Shown here piece by piece: positions 45,100 through 53,976 of a DNA stretch of 64,000 nt (position 1 is its first letter; each line of letters starts with the position of its first letter). The translations under genes and the position numbers were made by a program. Source of the DNA: Tundrisphaera sp051175315. Its GTDB lineage: Bacteria > Planctomycetota > Planctomycetia > Isosphaerales > Isosphaeraceae. Where the stretch lies: NCBI RefSeq assembly GCF_051175315.1, contig NZ_CP195100.1, positions 2,480,001 through 2,544,000 of the forward strand, in the 5' to 3' direction. The notes under the pieces were generated by a model. The model did no database searches and had not been told where the DNA came from. It saw nothing but the letters and a program-made list of their open reading frames with translations.

Positions 45100-48000
45100 T
45101 CAGGAAGGAGTCGGCCCGATCGCCGATTCCAGGAAGGCCCCGACCTCGTCCAGCAGGGCCGGCCCGCCCATCGTGACGGCGTCGCCGTGGCCGGCCCCCG
45201 GGACGATCAGGATCCGGGCGGGGTTGGGGAAGGCCGACGCCAGCCGGCGGGCCTCGGACTCCGGGACCAGCCGATCGGCTGACCCGTGGATGATCAGGAC
45301 CGGCACGCCGACGCCCGGTGCGAGGTCGATCGGCCGGGGCCGATCCAGCCGGACCCCGGCCAGCATCCGGGCGCGGAGCAGGAGAAGGGGGGCCAGGACG
45401 CCGGGCACCCTGAGCCGGCGCAAGGTGATCCGCACGGCCGAGGCGAGGTCGCGGTAGGGGGCCTCCAGGACCAGGGCGGCGATCCGGGGGTCGGTGGCCG
45501 CGGCCTTCAGGGCGGTGGCGGCCCCCATCGATCGGCCCCACGCGGCGAACCGGGGCGACGGCCCCGACAGGGGCGTGAGGGCGTCGATCCAGGCGCGGAG
45601 GTCGTCGGCCTCGCGGCCCCCGAACGAGATCCGCGTGCCCCCGCTCGCCCCCGAGGCGCGGGCGTCCAGGACGGCCACGTTCCAGCCCAGCCGGACCATC
45701 TCGTCCACCCGGCCGAGCAGGGACGCCCGGCTCTCGGCGAGCCCGTGCAGGAGCAGGGCGGTGCGGCCCCGGGCCTCGGGATCGGGGAACCACCCCCCGG
45801 CCAGCCGGACGCCGTCCGGCGCCGTGGCTTCGATCGGGATCGCCTCGGGGAGGCCGCCGGGGGCGGGCGGGGCCGGGGCGCCCAGGCGGCGGCCGGGCAT
45901 GACCAGGGACCAGGCCCCCCACTCGACCGCCGTCACGATGAGGAACAGGGCCAGGCCCAGGGCGATCCCCGGGATGACTGTGATCGCCGCGTTGAGCATG
46001 GATGCGCGGATCCGCGAGGAAAAGGTCGGGTCGATTGAGGAGGCGGGAGGATCGAGGAAGCCGCGGGCCACCAGGCCGCCCGGTTCCCACCGGAGCCGGA
46101 TCGCTCCCCGCTCCCAGGTGCGGAGCAGGGGGAACCGTCCGGCCTCGGCGATCGGCGCGAGCGGGTCGCGGGTGCCGGCGGCCGGGGGCCTTTGGCTGAC
46201 GACCACCAGCCCGGGATCGGCCCAGGCGTAGAGCGTCGGTGGGTTGGCGGTCCGCCCTCCGTGGTGGGGGGCGAGCAGGGCGTCGAGCGGCGCGATCGGG
46301 CGGGCCATCAGGTCGGAGAGGCCGTCGCGTTCCAGGTCGCCGGTCAGGAGGAGGCGCCGGCCCAGCGATTCGACCTCCAGGACGACGCTGCGGGCGTTGT
46401 CGGTCGAGTCGTCCCGGGCCTCGCGGGGCGGGTGGAGGACGCCGATGCGGAGGCCGCCCCGGTCGAGCCGGTTGCCCGCGACGACCTCCCCCAGCGGCAC
46501 GCCCCGGAGGCGGACATCGTCCAGCAGGCGTTTCGCCCCGGGGTTCTTTGGCCCTTCGAAGCCGGGCGGGACGAGCACCTCGGCCACGGGGAAGCGGTCG
46601 AGCAGGTCGGGCAGGCCGTTGTAGTGGTCGGCATCGGGATGGGTCAGGACGATCGCGTCGAGCGAGCGGACGCCCCGGGACCAAAGGGCGGGGGCGATGA
46701 TCCTCCGGCCGGCGTGGGGGTCGCCCATCTTGCCGCAGTCGTAGAGGATGGCCCGGCCTTCGGCCGATCGGACCAGCACCGACAGGCCATGTCCGACCGC
46801 GAAGACCTCGGCCTCGGCGGCCCCGGGCCGGGCCGGGATCAGCGGCGCGAACGCCAGGGCGGCGCCCCAGGTCAGGGCGGCGCCCCAGGCCCACCGGGCC
46901 CGGCGTCCCCCGAACGTCCCGGCCGCCACGGCCAGGCCTAGCAACCCATAGAACACGGCCACCGACGCCCAGCCGGGCCCCGGCACGAAGGCATGCCCCC
47001 ACGGGACGCCCATGCCCCAGCGGACGATCCGCTCGGTCAGGCGGAGCGAGAGGCCGCAGAGCCAGGCGGAGGGGATGGCCAGCGGGGCCCAGATTGCCGC
47101 CAACGCCAGGGTGAGCCCGGCCAGCAGCAGCGCCAGCGAGGTCAGGGGGATCAGGGGGATATTGATCGGGATCCCGATCGGCGCGATCAGGTGGAACCGC
47201 AGGGCGACCAGGGGCCAGGCGGCCAGCCAGACCGCCGCCGAGAGCCGGACCCCGGCGCGGAGCCCCACCCAGCCGGTCCGCCCGAGCATCCGCCACCACG
47301 GTTCCAACTGGCGTTCGAGCGAGTCGAGGGGGCTCAGCACGGGCCGGTCCCAGGCCAGGATGCCGGGCACGCACCAGAGGATGGCCGCGACCGCCAGGAA
47401 CGAGAGCTGGCAGCCGACGTCGAACAGGTTGGCCGGGTTCAGCAGCAGGGTGGCCAGCAGGGCGCCGGCCAGGAGGTTCGCCGGGCGGGTGCGGCGGTCG
47501 CACCAGCCGGCCAGGCAGACGCCGACGGTCATCGCCGCCGACCGGGCGACCGAGGGGGCCGGGCCGACCAGGATCGCATAGGCGACCGTCCCCAGCGCCA
47601 CCGTGGCGAAGGCCCCCCGGCGGCCCATCCCCAGCAGCCGGACCCCGATGGCCAGCACGGCGGCCAGAACCTGGAGGTGGAGCCCGGAGATCGCCAGCAG
47701 GTGCGTGGTCCCGGTCCGGGCGAAGGCGTCGTTGACGTCCGGGTCCACCGCCTCGCGGCGGCCGAGCAGGAGGGCCGAGGCCAGCGGGGCCACGCCCGGG
47801 TCGAGCCGATCGGAGAGGGTCCGGGCGCTCCATGACCGAACGGCGTTGAGCCGGCGCGTCGTCGGCCAGGGCTCGCCCCGGGGGTCGTCCCAGATCGCCC
47901 CCGGCTCGTCGACCGCGAGGCGGAGCCGGATGCCCCGGGCCCGGAGCATCGGGCGTGGGTCGAACTCGCCCGGGTTGGGCGGCCCCTGGATCGCGCCCAG

Positions 48001-48543
48001 GGTGCCTGCCGCCTCGACCGGCCGTCCCGCCTCCAGGTCGGAGCGGTCGCCGGCGATCCAGGCCTGGACCCGGCCCGAGGCCGGATGCCAGCCCCGGCCA
48101 TCGTTCCAGCCGGTGACCGCGATCACGGCCCGGGTGGAGCCCCGATCGTCGGGCCGGTCGCCGCCGCCCGGCCGATAGGCGGCCGGCTCGTCCAGCACGC
48201 CGCGGATCCAGGCCGGCCTCCGATCGTCGGCCGTCCAGACGCCCCGGGCCAGGTCGTCGGGCTCCAGGTCGGTCCAGCATCGGTGGTGCCAGGAGCCCCC
48301 CAGAGCGACGAAGGCGGCCGCGATCGCCCAGGACGACGCCCGGGGCCGGCGCCAGGCCGCCCCGGCGAGTGCCGCCCCGGCCAGGGCCAGCGCGGCCCAG
48401 GCGGCCGTCGCCCAGGGGTCCAGGAAGCGGTCGATGACGATCCCCGCGGACATCGCCGCCGCGATCGGGGCCAACGGGGCCACCCGGACCCTGCGGGGCG
48501 GGCGGGACTTGGCGTCGTCCTGGGTCTCGGACTCGATCGGCAT
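45100..48543 (-). CDS. comEC: ComEC/Rec2 DNA-uptake channel fused to a C-terminal alpha/beta-hydrolase
   Basis: The protein is 1147 residues. Residues 1-235 are an N-terminal membrane/DUF4131-like part. About 240-590 is the competence channel domain with many membrane segments (THLLAISGLHLQVLAAVLAIG, VGCQLSFLAVAAILW). About 595-835 is the metallo-beta-lactamase domain with LTHPDADHYNG and the later APHHGG. Standard ComEC ends there, at about 750-850 residues. Here a further membrane segment (MLNAAITVIPGIALGLALFL) leads to a serine hydrolase with LLHGLAE, GRSMGA at 1003-1008 (Ser1005), SADRL (Asp1090) and GAGHGD (His1119). The frame is continuous across the junction. ComEC moves single-stranded DNA across the inner membrane; the hydrolase role is unknown. 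Confidence 0.85.
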   Translation of the reverse strand: MPIESETQDDAKSRPPRRVRVAPLAPIAAAMSAGIVIDRFLDPWATAAWAALALAGAALAGAAWRRPRASSWAIAAAFVALGGSWHHRCWTDLEPDDLARGVWTADDRRPAWIRGVLDEPAAYRPGGGDRPDDRGSTRAVIAVTGWNDGRGWHPASGRVQAWIAGDRSDLEAGRPVEAAGTLGAIQGPPNPGEFDPRPMLRARGIRLRLAVDEPGAIWDDPRGEPWPTTRRLNAVRSWSARTLSDRLDPGVAPLASALLLGRREAVDPDVNDAFARTGTTHLLAISGLHLQVLAAVLAIGVRLLGMGRRGAFATVALGTVAYAILVGPAPSVARSAAMTVGVCLAGWCDRRTRPANLLAGALLATLLLNPANLFDVGCQLSFLAVAAILWCVPGILAWDRPVLSPLDSLERQLEPWWRMLGRTGWVGLRAGVRLSAAVWLAAWPLVALRFHLIAPIGIPINIPLIPLTSLALLLAGLTLALAAIWAPLAIPSAWLCGLSLRLTERIVRWGMGVPWGHAFVPGPGWASVAVFYGLLGLAVAAGTFGGRRARWAWGAALTWGAALAFAPLIPARPGAAEAEVFAVGHGLSVLVRSAEGRAILYDCGKMGDPHAGRRIIAPALWSRGVRSLDAIVLTHPDADHYNGLPDLLDRFPVAEVLVPPGFEGPKNPGAKRLLDDVRLRGVPLGEVVAGNRLDRGGLRIGVLHPPREARDDSTDNARSVVLEVESLGRRLLLTGDLERDGLSDLMARPIAPLDALLAPHHGGRTANPPTLYAWADPGLVVVSQRPPAAGTRDPLAPIAEAGRFPLLRTWERGAIRLRWEPGGLVARGFLDPPASSIDPTFSSRIRASMLNAAITVIPGIALGLALFLIVTAVEWGAWSLVMPGRRLGAPAPPAPGGLPEAIPIEATAPDGVRLAGGWFPDPEARGRTALLLHGLAESRASLLGRVDEMVRLGWNVAVLDARASGASGGTRISFGGREADDLRAWIDALTPLSGPSPRFAAWGRSMGAATALKAAATDPRIAALVLEAPYRDLASAVRITLRRLRVPGVLAPLLLLRARMLAGVRLDRPRPIDLAPGVGVPVLIIHGSADRLVPESEARRLASAFPNPARILIVPGAGHGDAVTMGGPALLDEVGAFLESAIGPTPS

Positions 48544-48573
48544 CGGGGCCCCGTTCCCGCGCGACGGCCCGGG

Positions 48574-49731
48574 TCAGGGCCACATGCGACGGCGGAAGAC
48601 GACGAATTGAGTGGCCAGGTAGTTGAAGGACATGCCGGCGGCGACCCCGATCGTCGCGGCGACCTGGATGGGCGGGGCCCAGCGGGATCGCGCGACCAGC
48701 GAGGTCACGGCGAAGTTCACCACGGCCCCGAAGAACGAGGCCAGGGCGAAGCTGCCGAATTGCCGGAAGAACGGGCCGCTGCGGGGGTAGGCGAAGGAGA
48801 AGCGGCGATGGAGCAGGAAATTGGTCACCAGGCTGATGGTGATCCCGCACGCCACGGCGGCGTTGTTGCCGAAGCCCATCGCCACCATCAGGGTGATGAC
48901 CGACAGGTTCACGATCAGGCCGCTCAGCCCCACCGCCGCGAACTGGGCCGCCGTGCTGGCGGACGAGAACTTGTAGGCGTAGAGCCGCAGGAGGTGCTGG
49001 AGGTAGCGGATCTGCTCCTTCAACGACAGCTTGCTCTGGCCGAACCGGCGGTCGATGAACTGGATCGGCACCTCGCCCACGTTCTCCAGCCCGCACTTGA
49101 CGATCAGTTCCAGCCCGATCTTGTAGCCGATCGGGTTGAGGTAGGGGGCCTTCTCCAGCTCGGCGCGGCGGAAGGCGAAGAAGCCGGCCATCGGGTCGCG
49201 GGCCGCGGTCAGGGGCCGGGCCAGCAGGGTGGCCACCTGGCTGTTGAGCCAGCGGAAGAAGCCCCACTCGTCGTCGGTGCTGCCCCCAGGGACGTAGCGC
49301 GACCCGATCACGAATTGCTGGCCGGAGGCCAGGGCCAGGATCATGTCGGGGATCTTCTCGGGCGGGTGGCTCAGGTCGGCGTCCATGACCACGACCACCG
49401 GATGCCGGGCCAGGCGGAGGCCGTCGATGACCGCCGGGCTGAGGCCGCGCGGGCCGTCCCGGACGACGATCCGGGCCCAGTCGTGGCCGGAGTCCCGGAT
49501 GAGTTCGACGCTGCCGTCGTTGCTCTGGTCGTCCATCACGATCAGCTCGAGGTCGAGCCCGTACCGATCGCGGAGCCGGGCGACCCGCTCCAGCAGGTAG
49601 GGGAGGCTCTCGGCTTCCTTGTAGGTCGGCACGACGATCGAGACCGGCGTCAGGACCCGGATCTCGGCGAGATGCTCGGTCGATTCGAGAGGGGCCCCGA
49701 TCGTCCCGTTGGCTGCGTGATCATCGGACAT
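48574..49731 (-). CDS. GT2 dolichol-phosphate-mannose-synthase-like protein with GtrA domain
   Basis: This 385-residue protein joins a cytosolic GT2 domain (30-250; SIVVPTYKEAESL, VVVVMDADLSHPPEKI with the catalytic DAD, GSRYVPGGS, FGQSKLSLKEQI) to four membrane segments of the GtrA type (260-380; AQFAAVGLSGLIVNL, ATQFVVFRRR). Such fusions load a sugar onto polyprenyl phosphate and help present it across the membrane. The GT39-like gene 108 bp upstream on the same strand would use such lipid-linked sugars, so the two likely work together. It lies 30 bp before the comEC-type gene. Confidence 0.88.
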   Translation of the reverse strand: MSDDHAANGTIGAPLESTEHLAEIRVLTPVSIVVPTYKEAESLPYLLERVARLRDRYGLDLELIVMDDQSNDGSVELIRDSGHDWARIVVRDGPRGLSPAVIDGLRLARHPVVVVMDADLSHPPEKIPDMILALASGQQFVIGSRYVPGGSTDDEWGFFRWLNSQVATLLARPLTAARDPMAGFFAFRRAELEKAPYLNPIGYKIGLELIVKCGLENVGEVPIQFIDRRFGQSKLSLKEQIRYLQHLLRLYAYKFSSASTAAQFAAVGLSGLIVNLSVITLMVAMGFGNNAAVACGITISLVTNFLLHRRFSFAYPRSGPFFRQFGSFALASFFGAVVNFAVTSLVARSRWAPPIQVAATIGVAAGMSFNYLATQFVVFRRRMWP

Positions 49732-49839
49732 GATGGGAAGTACCGGGTCCAGGCAAGACCTCGGCGGAGGGGGGGCGGCGTCGTGGCCGCCCTTCCGCCG
49801 AGATCGGGTCGGGCTGCGGGTCGGGGGCAGGGGCCGGGA

Positions 49840-51177
49840 TCATGGGGCGAGCGACTCGCCCGCGCCCGGAGTCGGCGGGGTCGGGGCCGACCAGGTCTCC
49901 GCGAGGAATCGTTCCACGTCGCGGGCCCAGGGCAACGCGGCGGCGAGCGCGAAGAGGCCGAGGTCGCCCGGTTCGCGGAACCTCCAACTCCCCCAGCTGA
50001 CCAGGGTCACGGCGCTCACGAACAGGGGCAGGATCCAGAAGATGGCCGTCCCCCGGTACTGGCGGCGGAGCCGGAACACGGACACGCACGCCAGGATCAA
50101 AAGCCCGATCAGCGGGAGGTTCCCCAGAAGGGTCTGCGACCACCCGTTCCAGAACGGATAGATCCCCCACATGTAGGTCAGCTTGCGGAAGGAGATGTAG
50201 AGGGTCGCCCCGGGATTGCTGAGCATCCAGGCCTGGGCCCGCTCGGCGAGCAGCCTCGTCTGCAGGGTGTAGGGGAGCTTCGTCTCCTCGGGGGTGAGGT
50301 AGCCCGTCTCGGAGACCGTCACCCACTTCCCCGGGTGGACCGAGACCACCCGGCCGCTCGGGGAGACGGAGTCCATATCATTCTCTCGCTCCTTCCGGAG
50401 CAACTCGGGATTGAAGCCCCCGGCCAGGGTCTCGCCCCCGATGTTGCTCAGCAACACGGGCGAATGTTCCCTCAGCGAGATGAGGATCGACCAGGGCAGC
50501 ACGATCAGCAGGCACCCGGCGGCCAGGGTCGCCGCCGAGAGCAGCCCGGCCTTGCCCCCGCGGGCTCGCCAGTATGCCAGGAGGGCCCCGAACGGGGCGA
50601 AGAGCAGGTACATGGGGCGGACATGCATGCAGAAGGCGAGCATGATCCCCGACCAGAACCACCGCCAGGCCCGCTTCCGCCCGGTGACGGTGGGGCCCGG
50701 GAAGATGAGCAGCGTCGTCGCGAAGATCGGCAGGGCGAACGTCTCGCTGTAGAGCGTGGCGCCGTAGCGGATGAAGGTGGGCCAGGTCATCACCCCCAGG
50801 CCGGCCAGCAGGGCGGCCCCCCGGCTGCCGAACTCCCGCCGGACCAGGAGGTAGGTCAGCGGGGTGGTGAGGCTGAACAGGAACGAGACGGCCAGCTGGA
50901 GCGGCAGGAGCTGGTCGCCCAGCACCCACCGGAACCCCGCGAGCACGATGAAGTATCCGGCCACGCGACGCGCGTTGAAATCGTAGCGGCCCTGGAGGAA
51001 CTCGCCGGCAAAGTCGTAGTATTCCAGCTCGTCGACATCGAGCATGGCGGGCGTGAAATGCGTCCGGGTGGCGAAGACCAGGCCCCAGGTCAGGAGCAGC
51101 GAGCCGAGGAACAAGGCCAGGGAGATATAGAGGGCATTCGATCCGGTTGATTTAACGGGGCCTGGCTCGGATGTCAT
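49840..51177 (-). CDS. GT39/ArnT-like membrane glycosyltransferase
   Basis: This 445-residue protein has about nine to ten membrane segments. The first periplasmic loop carries the GT-C acidic motif (PAMLDVDELEYYDFAGEFLQG in pieces). FIRYGATLYSETFALP and a large periplasmic section (about 220-330) follow. GT-C enzymes transfer sugars from polyprenyl-phosphate carriers to proteins or envelope glycans. The downstream GT2-GtrA gene could make the donor. Acceptor and sugar cannot be read. Confidence 0.75.
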   Translation of the reverse strand: MTSEPGPVKSTGSNALYISLALFLGSLLLTWGLVFATRTHFTPAMLDVDELEYYDFAGEFLQGRYDFNARRVAGYFIVLAGFRWVLGDQLLPLQLAVSFLFSLTTPLTYLLVRREFGSRGAALLAGLGVMTWPTFIRYGATLYSETFALPIFATTLLIFPGPTVTGRKRAWRWFWSGIMLAFCMHVRPMYLLFAPFGALLAYWRARGGKAGLLSAATLAAGCLLIVLPWSILISLREHSPVLLSNIGGETLAGGFNPELLRKERENDMDSVSPSGRVVSVHPGKWVTVSETGYLTPEETKLPYTLQTRLLAERAQAWMLSNPGATLYISFRKLTYMWGIYPFWNGWSQTLLGNLPLIGLLILACVSVFRLRRQYRGTAIFWILPLFVSAVTLVSWGSWRFREPGDLGLFALAAALPWARDVERFLAETWSAPTPPTPGAGESLAP

Positions 51178-51643
51178 CGCAAAATCTCGACGAGGGGTGA
51201 ACGGGGGGGGGACCGGAGAGGCGCAACGAAGAGATTTTGACGGCAGAATCTAACGCGGATTCAAGGCGCCCGTCAAGGAACCGTCCGGCAGGCCGGAGTG
51301 CCGTCCCGACGTGGATCGATGGCCCGACGCCCGATGGCGGAGGCATCGGCCTCGATCGGCGAGGCATCGCTCGGCCGGACCTCCGCCCGATCGGTGGGCG
51401 ATCGTGGGGAACTCCTTTTTGGGGAGATTTCCCGGATCAGCTCGTGTCGTCCCGAGGGGGGAAGAAGGGCCGATCCCGATGGCCGGGTGGCCCGCGATCC
51501 GCGGAGGCCGAGGCTCGGGGCCGGAGGGGCCGACGCCCCTCCATCGCCGGCTTGACGGCGGAGGGGCGGGACGCATAATAGGGTGACGGGCCCTCCGCCC
51601 GCCCCGCCTGGTTTCGAATAGCGCTCACGAATCGGATGGCACC
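51178..51643. other. Divergent intergenic region with a tight hairpin
   Basis: No gene is supported in this 0.47-kb stretch. GGAGGGGC/GCCCCTCC (51523-51530 and 51535-51542) forms a hairpin with a 4-nt loop. A purine/pyrimidine-symmetric patch with a T5 run lies near 51407-51435 and could end a small transcript or act in regulation of the downstream metal genes. No known riboswitch was recognised. Confidence 0.4.
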
Positions 51644-52171
51644 ATGTCGCGTCGGTGGTTCGCCCGATGGCACCGCGTCCGCGTGCTGGGGATCAGCTTG
51701 CTGATCCTGGGGCTCGCGCACACGCCGATGCCGCAGGCGGACTTCCACAACGTGCGGCATCACGACGACCCCGGCCAGGTGTGCGTGCTGCACGACCACC
51801 TGCTGCGGTGGCACCCGGACGCCGGGATGGCCGATGACGTGGCCGTGCTGCACTGGCACTGGCTGATGCCGACCGCCGGCCCGGACGATGGGGCCAAGCT
51901 GGGCCAGGATGCTCCCCGGATCCACGCCCACGTCGATGACTGGCAGGGGATCACCGTCGACGACGCCACGCAGTTCGTCGCCGATTCCGGGTCGCGGATG
52001 ATCGACCCGCCCTCGGCCTCGCCGATTTCGGCCTTCGACCTCGCGGCGATCGCCTCGCCGCCCGACGATCGAGGGCTCCGCGCCGGGCCGATGCCGCCGC
52101 TGCGCGCCTACGGATCGACCCTGACGGCCCATGCGCCGTTGTCGTGCTGGCTGGCACGCTGGTCCTGCTGA
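51644..52171 (+). CDS. His-rich exported protein preceding a metal efflux system
   Basis: This 175-residue protein has a membrane or signal segment (RVLGISLLILGLAHTP). A dense histidine region follows: DFHNVRHHDD, CVLHDHLLRWH and VLHWHWLMP, plus RIHAHVDDW. Such spacing suits binding of zinc, nickel, cobalt or copper in the periplasm. The C-terminal part is Pro/Ala-rich with no known motif. It lies 217 bp upstream of the CzcB/CzcA genes on the same strand, so it is probably a metal-binding accessory of that pump. No characterised family is recognised. Confidence 0.65.
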   Translation: MSRRWFARWHRVRVLGISLLILGLAHTPMPQADFHNVRHHDDPGQVCVLHDHLLRWHPDAGMADDVAVLHWHWLMPTAGPDDGAKLGQDAPRIHAHVDDWQGITVDDATQFVADSGSRMIDPPSASPISAFDLAAIASPPDDRGLRAGPMPPLRAYGSTLTAHAPLSCWLARWSC

Positions 52172-52388
52172 ATCCCGCCCCCTTCTCCGCGATCGCCCCG
52201 AGCGTCGCCCGGCCCCGCTGCGCGGCCGGTTCCGCACGCCCGGGCCCGTCATCCCGCGTCCCCGCATCGTCCCCATCCCGACCGGGTTCCGCCCGGCCCT
52301 GGCCCGCCGCCGTCGCGAAGCGCCCCGCTTGAAGGGGGCCGATCGCGCCGGGGTCGCCCGGGCCGTCGGCGGCGTGGAGGCCCCGCCC

Positions 52389-53948
52389 ATGAGGTTGGCC
52401 CTGGCTGCTGCTCGTCCCTCGTCCGCGATCCCCTCGTCCCGGTGGATCGTGGCCTTCGCCGTCGGCGCCGTGGCGCTGGCGGCGGCGTCCCACCTGGCCC
52501 ACGACCGCCTGTTCCACGAGCACGCTTCGGCCGGGGCGGGCGCGAAGGCCGGCGAGGAGCCCGCGTCGGCCGTCGCCGAGGCCCCGGCGCACGACCCGGC
52601 TGCCACGGTCACGCTGCCCGAGGGGAAGTTCAAGCTGGCCGACATCCGGGTCGAGCCGGCCTCCGCCGTGGCCCTGCCGTCCGAGGTGTCGGTGGCAGGG
52701 CGGATCGACGCCGACCCGTACCACCGCGTCGACGTCCGGCCGAAGGCGGCGGGCGTGGTCCGGACCCTGGCCGCCCGGCCGGGGCAGAAGGTCAAGGCGG
52801 GTGATGTCCTGGTCGTGCTGGACAGCCCCGACGTCGGCACCGCGCGGCTGGCCGTCCGGGCCCGCCAGCGCGAGCTGGCCACGGTCCGCGTCGAGGCCGA
52901 CTGGAAGGCCCGGGTCGCGGACAACGTCGCCTCGCTGATCGACCGGCTCCGGAAGGGGGCCCCCGCCGACGAGATGTCCCGCGAGTTCGCCGACAAGCCG
53001 CTGGGCAACTCGCGGGGGATCCTGCTGGCCGCCTACTCGGAGATGGAGATCGCCTCGCACGAGGCCGGCAAGTTGGCCGACCTGAACAAGAAGAAGGTCG
53101 TCGGCGAGCACCCGGTCTTCGTCGCCCAGCACACGTTCGAGGGGGCCCAGGCGAAGTTCGCGGCGGCGATGGAGCAGGTCCGCTTCGACGTGTCCCAGCA
53201 GGACCGCGTCGCCAAGCAGGCGGTCCGCACCGCCGAGGAGGCCGTGGTGGACGCCGCCCAGAGGCTCCGGATCCTCGGCGTCGAGGAGGACCTGGCCGAC
53301 CTGCTCGCCCACCCCGAGCGTGCCTCGGCGCTGCCCAGCGGGACCGAGGACGTGACCGCCTACCCGGTCGTCGCCCCGTTCGACGGCACCGTCGTCACGA
53401 CCTCGACGGTGGTCAGCCAACACGTCGGGCCGGCCGATATCCTCTGCCTGGTGGCCGACCTCTCGACCGTCCTGGCCGTGGCCAACGTCCCCGAGTCGTA
53501 CTTCCCGCTCCTGCCCAGCCTGGGGCAGGGGACGGTCCGGCTCACCGCCGAGGCCTATCCGGGGCGGGACTTCGAGGCCAAGGTCCTCTACGTCGGCTCG
53601 GAGGTCGACCCGAACACCCGCACGGTCCGCCTGGTGGCCGAGACCAAAAACCCCGACGACCTGCTCAAGCTCGGGATGTTCGCCACCATCGTCCTGGATT
53701 CCGCCGCGTCGGAGCCCTCGGTCACGGTCCCCGCCGCCTCGGTCATCGAGATCGACGAGAAGCCCGCCGTGTTCGTCCCCGCCAAGGGGGAGCGATCGTT
53801 CCAACTCCATCCGGTTACGCTCGGCCGCGAGGCGAACGGCCTCCGCGTGGTGGCCTCCGGCCTCAAGGCCGGCGACCCGGTGGTGACCTCCGGCGCCTTC
53901 CTGATCAAGAGCGAGCTGATCCTCCAGAACGAGTCCGAAGAAGACTGA
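52389..53948 (+). CDS. CzcB/CusB-type periplasmic adaptor of a heavy-metal RND pump
   Basis: This 519-residue membrane-fusion protein has an N-terminal anchor (WIVAFAVGAVALAAASHLAH) followed by a His-containing linker (DRLFHEHAS). Domain order is visible: beta-barrel start (GRIDADPYHRVDVRPKAAGVV), lipoyl half (GQKVKAGDVLVVLDSPDVG), a long alpha-hairpin (about 150-300), second lipoyl half (VTAYPVVAPFDGTVV), barrel (FPLLPSLGQGTVRLTAEAYPG) and membrane-proximal domain (VTVPAASVIEID). The ATG at 52389 is chosen because upstream sequence is unlike a leader. It lies 28 bp before the czcA-type gene. It should link the pump to an outer-membrane channel. Confidence 0.88.
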   Translation: MRLALAAARPSSAIPSSRWIVAFAVGAVALAAASHLAHDRLFHEHASAGAGAKAGEEPASAVAEAPAHDPAATVTLPEGKFKLADIRVEPASAVALPSEVSVAGRIDADPYHRVDVRPKAAGVVRTLAARPGQKVKAGDVLVVLDSPDVGTARLAVRARQRELATVRVEADWKARVADNVASLIDRLRKGAPADEMSREFADKPLGNSRGILLAAYSEMEIASHEAGKLADLNKKKVVGEHPVFVAQHTFEGAQAKFAAAMEQVRFDVSQQDRVAKQAVRTAEEAVVDAAQRLRILGVEEDLADLLAHPERASALPSGTEDVTAYPVVAPFDGTVVTTSTVVSQHVGPADILCLVADLSTVLAVANVPESYFPLLPSLGQGTVRLTAEAYPGRDFEAKVLYVGSEVDPNTRTVRLVAETKNPDDLLKLGMFATIVLDSAASEPSVTVPAASVIEIDEKPAVFVPAKGERSFQLHPVTLGREANGLRVVASGLKAGDPVVTSGAFLIKSELILQNESEED

Positions 53949-53976
53949 CCCCGCCCCGGGTCCCCGAGGTCCCTCC

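Noticed and set aside
44699..49267. 1522-residue leftward frame
   Set aside because: Runs in another frame through the comEC and GT2 genes; Pro/Gly/Arg-rich with no domain.
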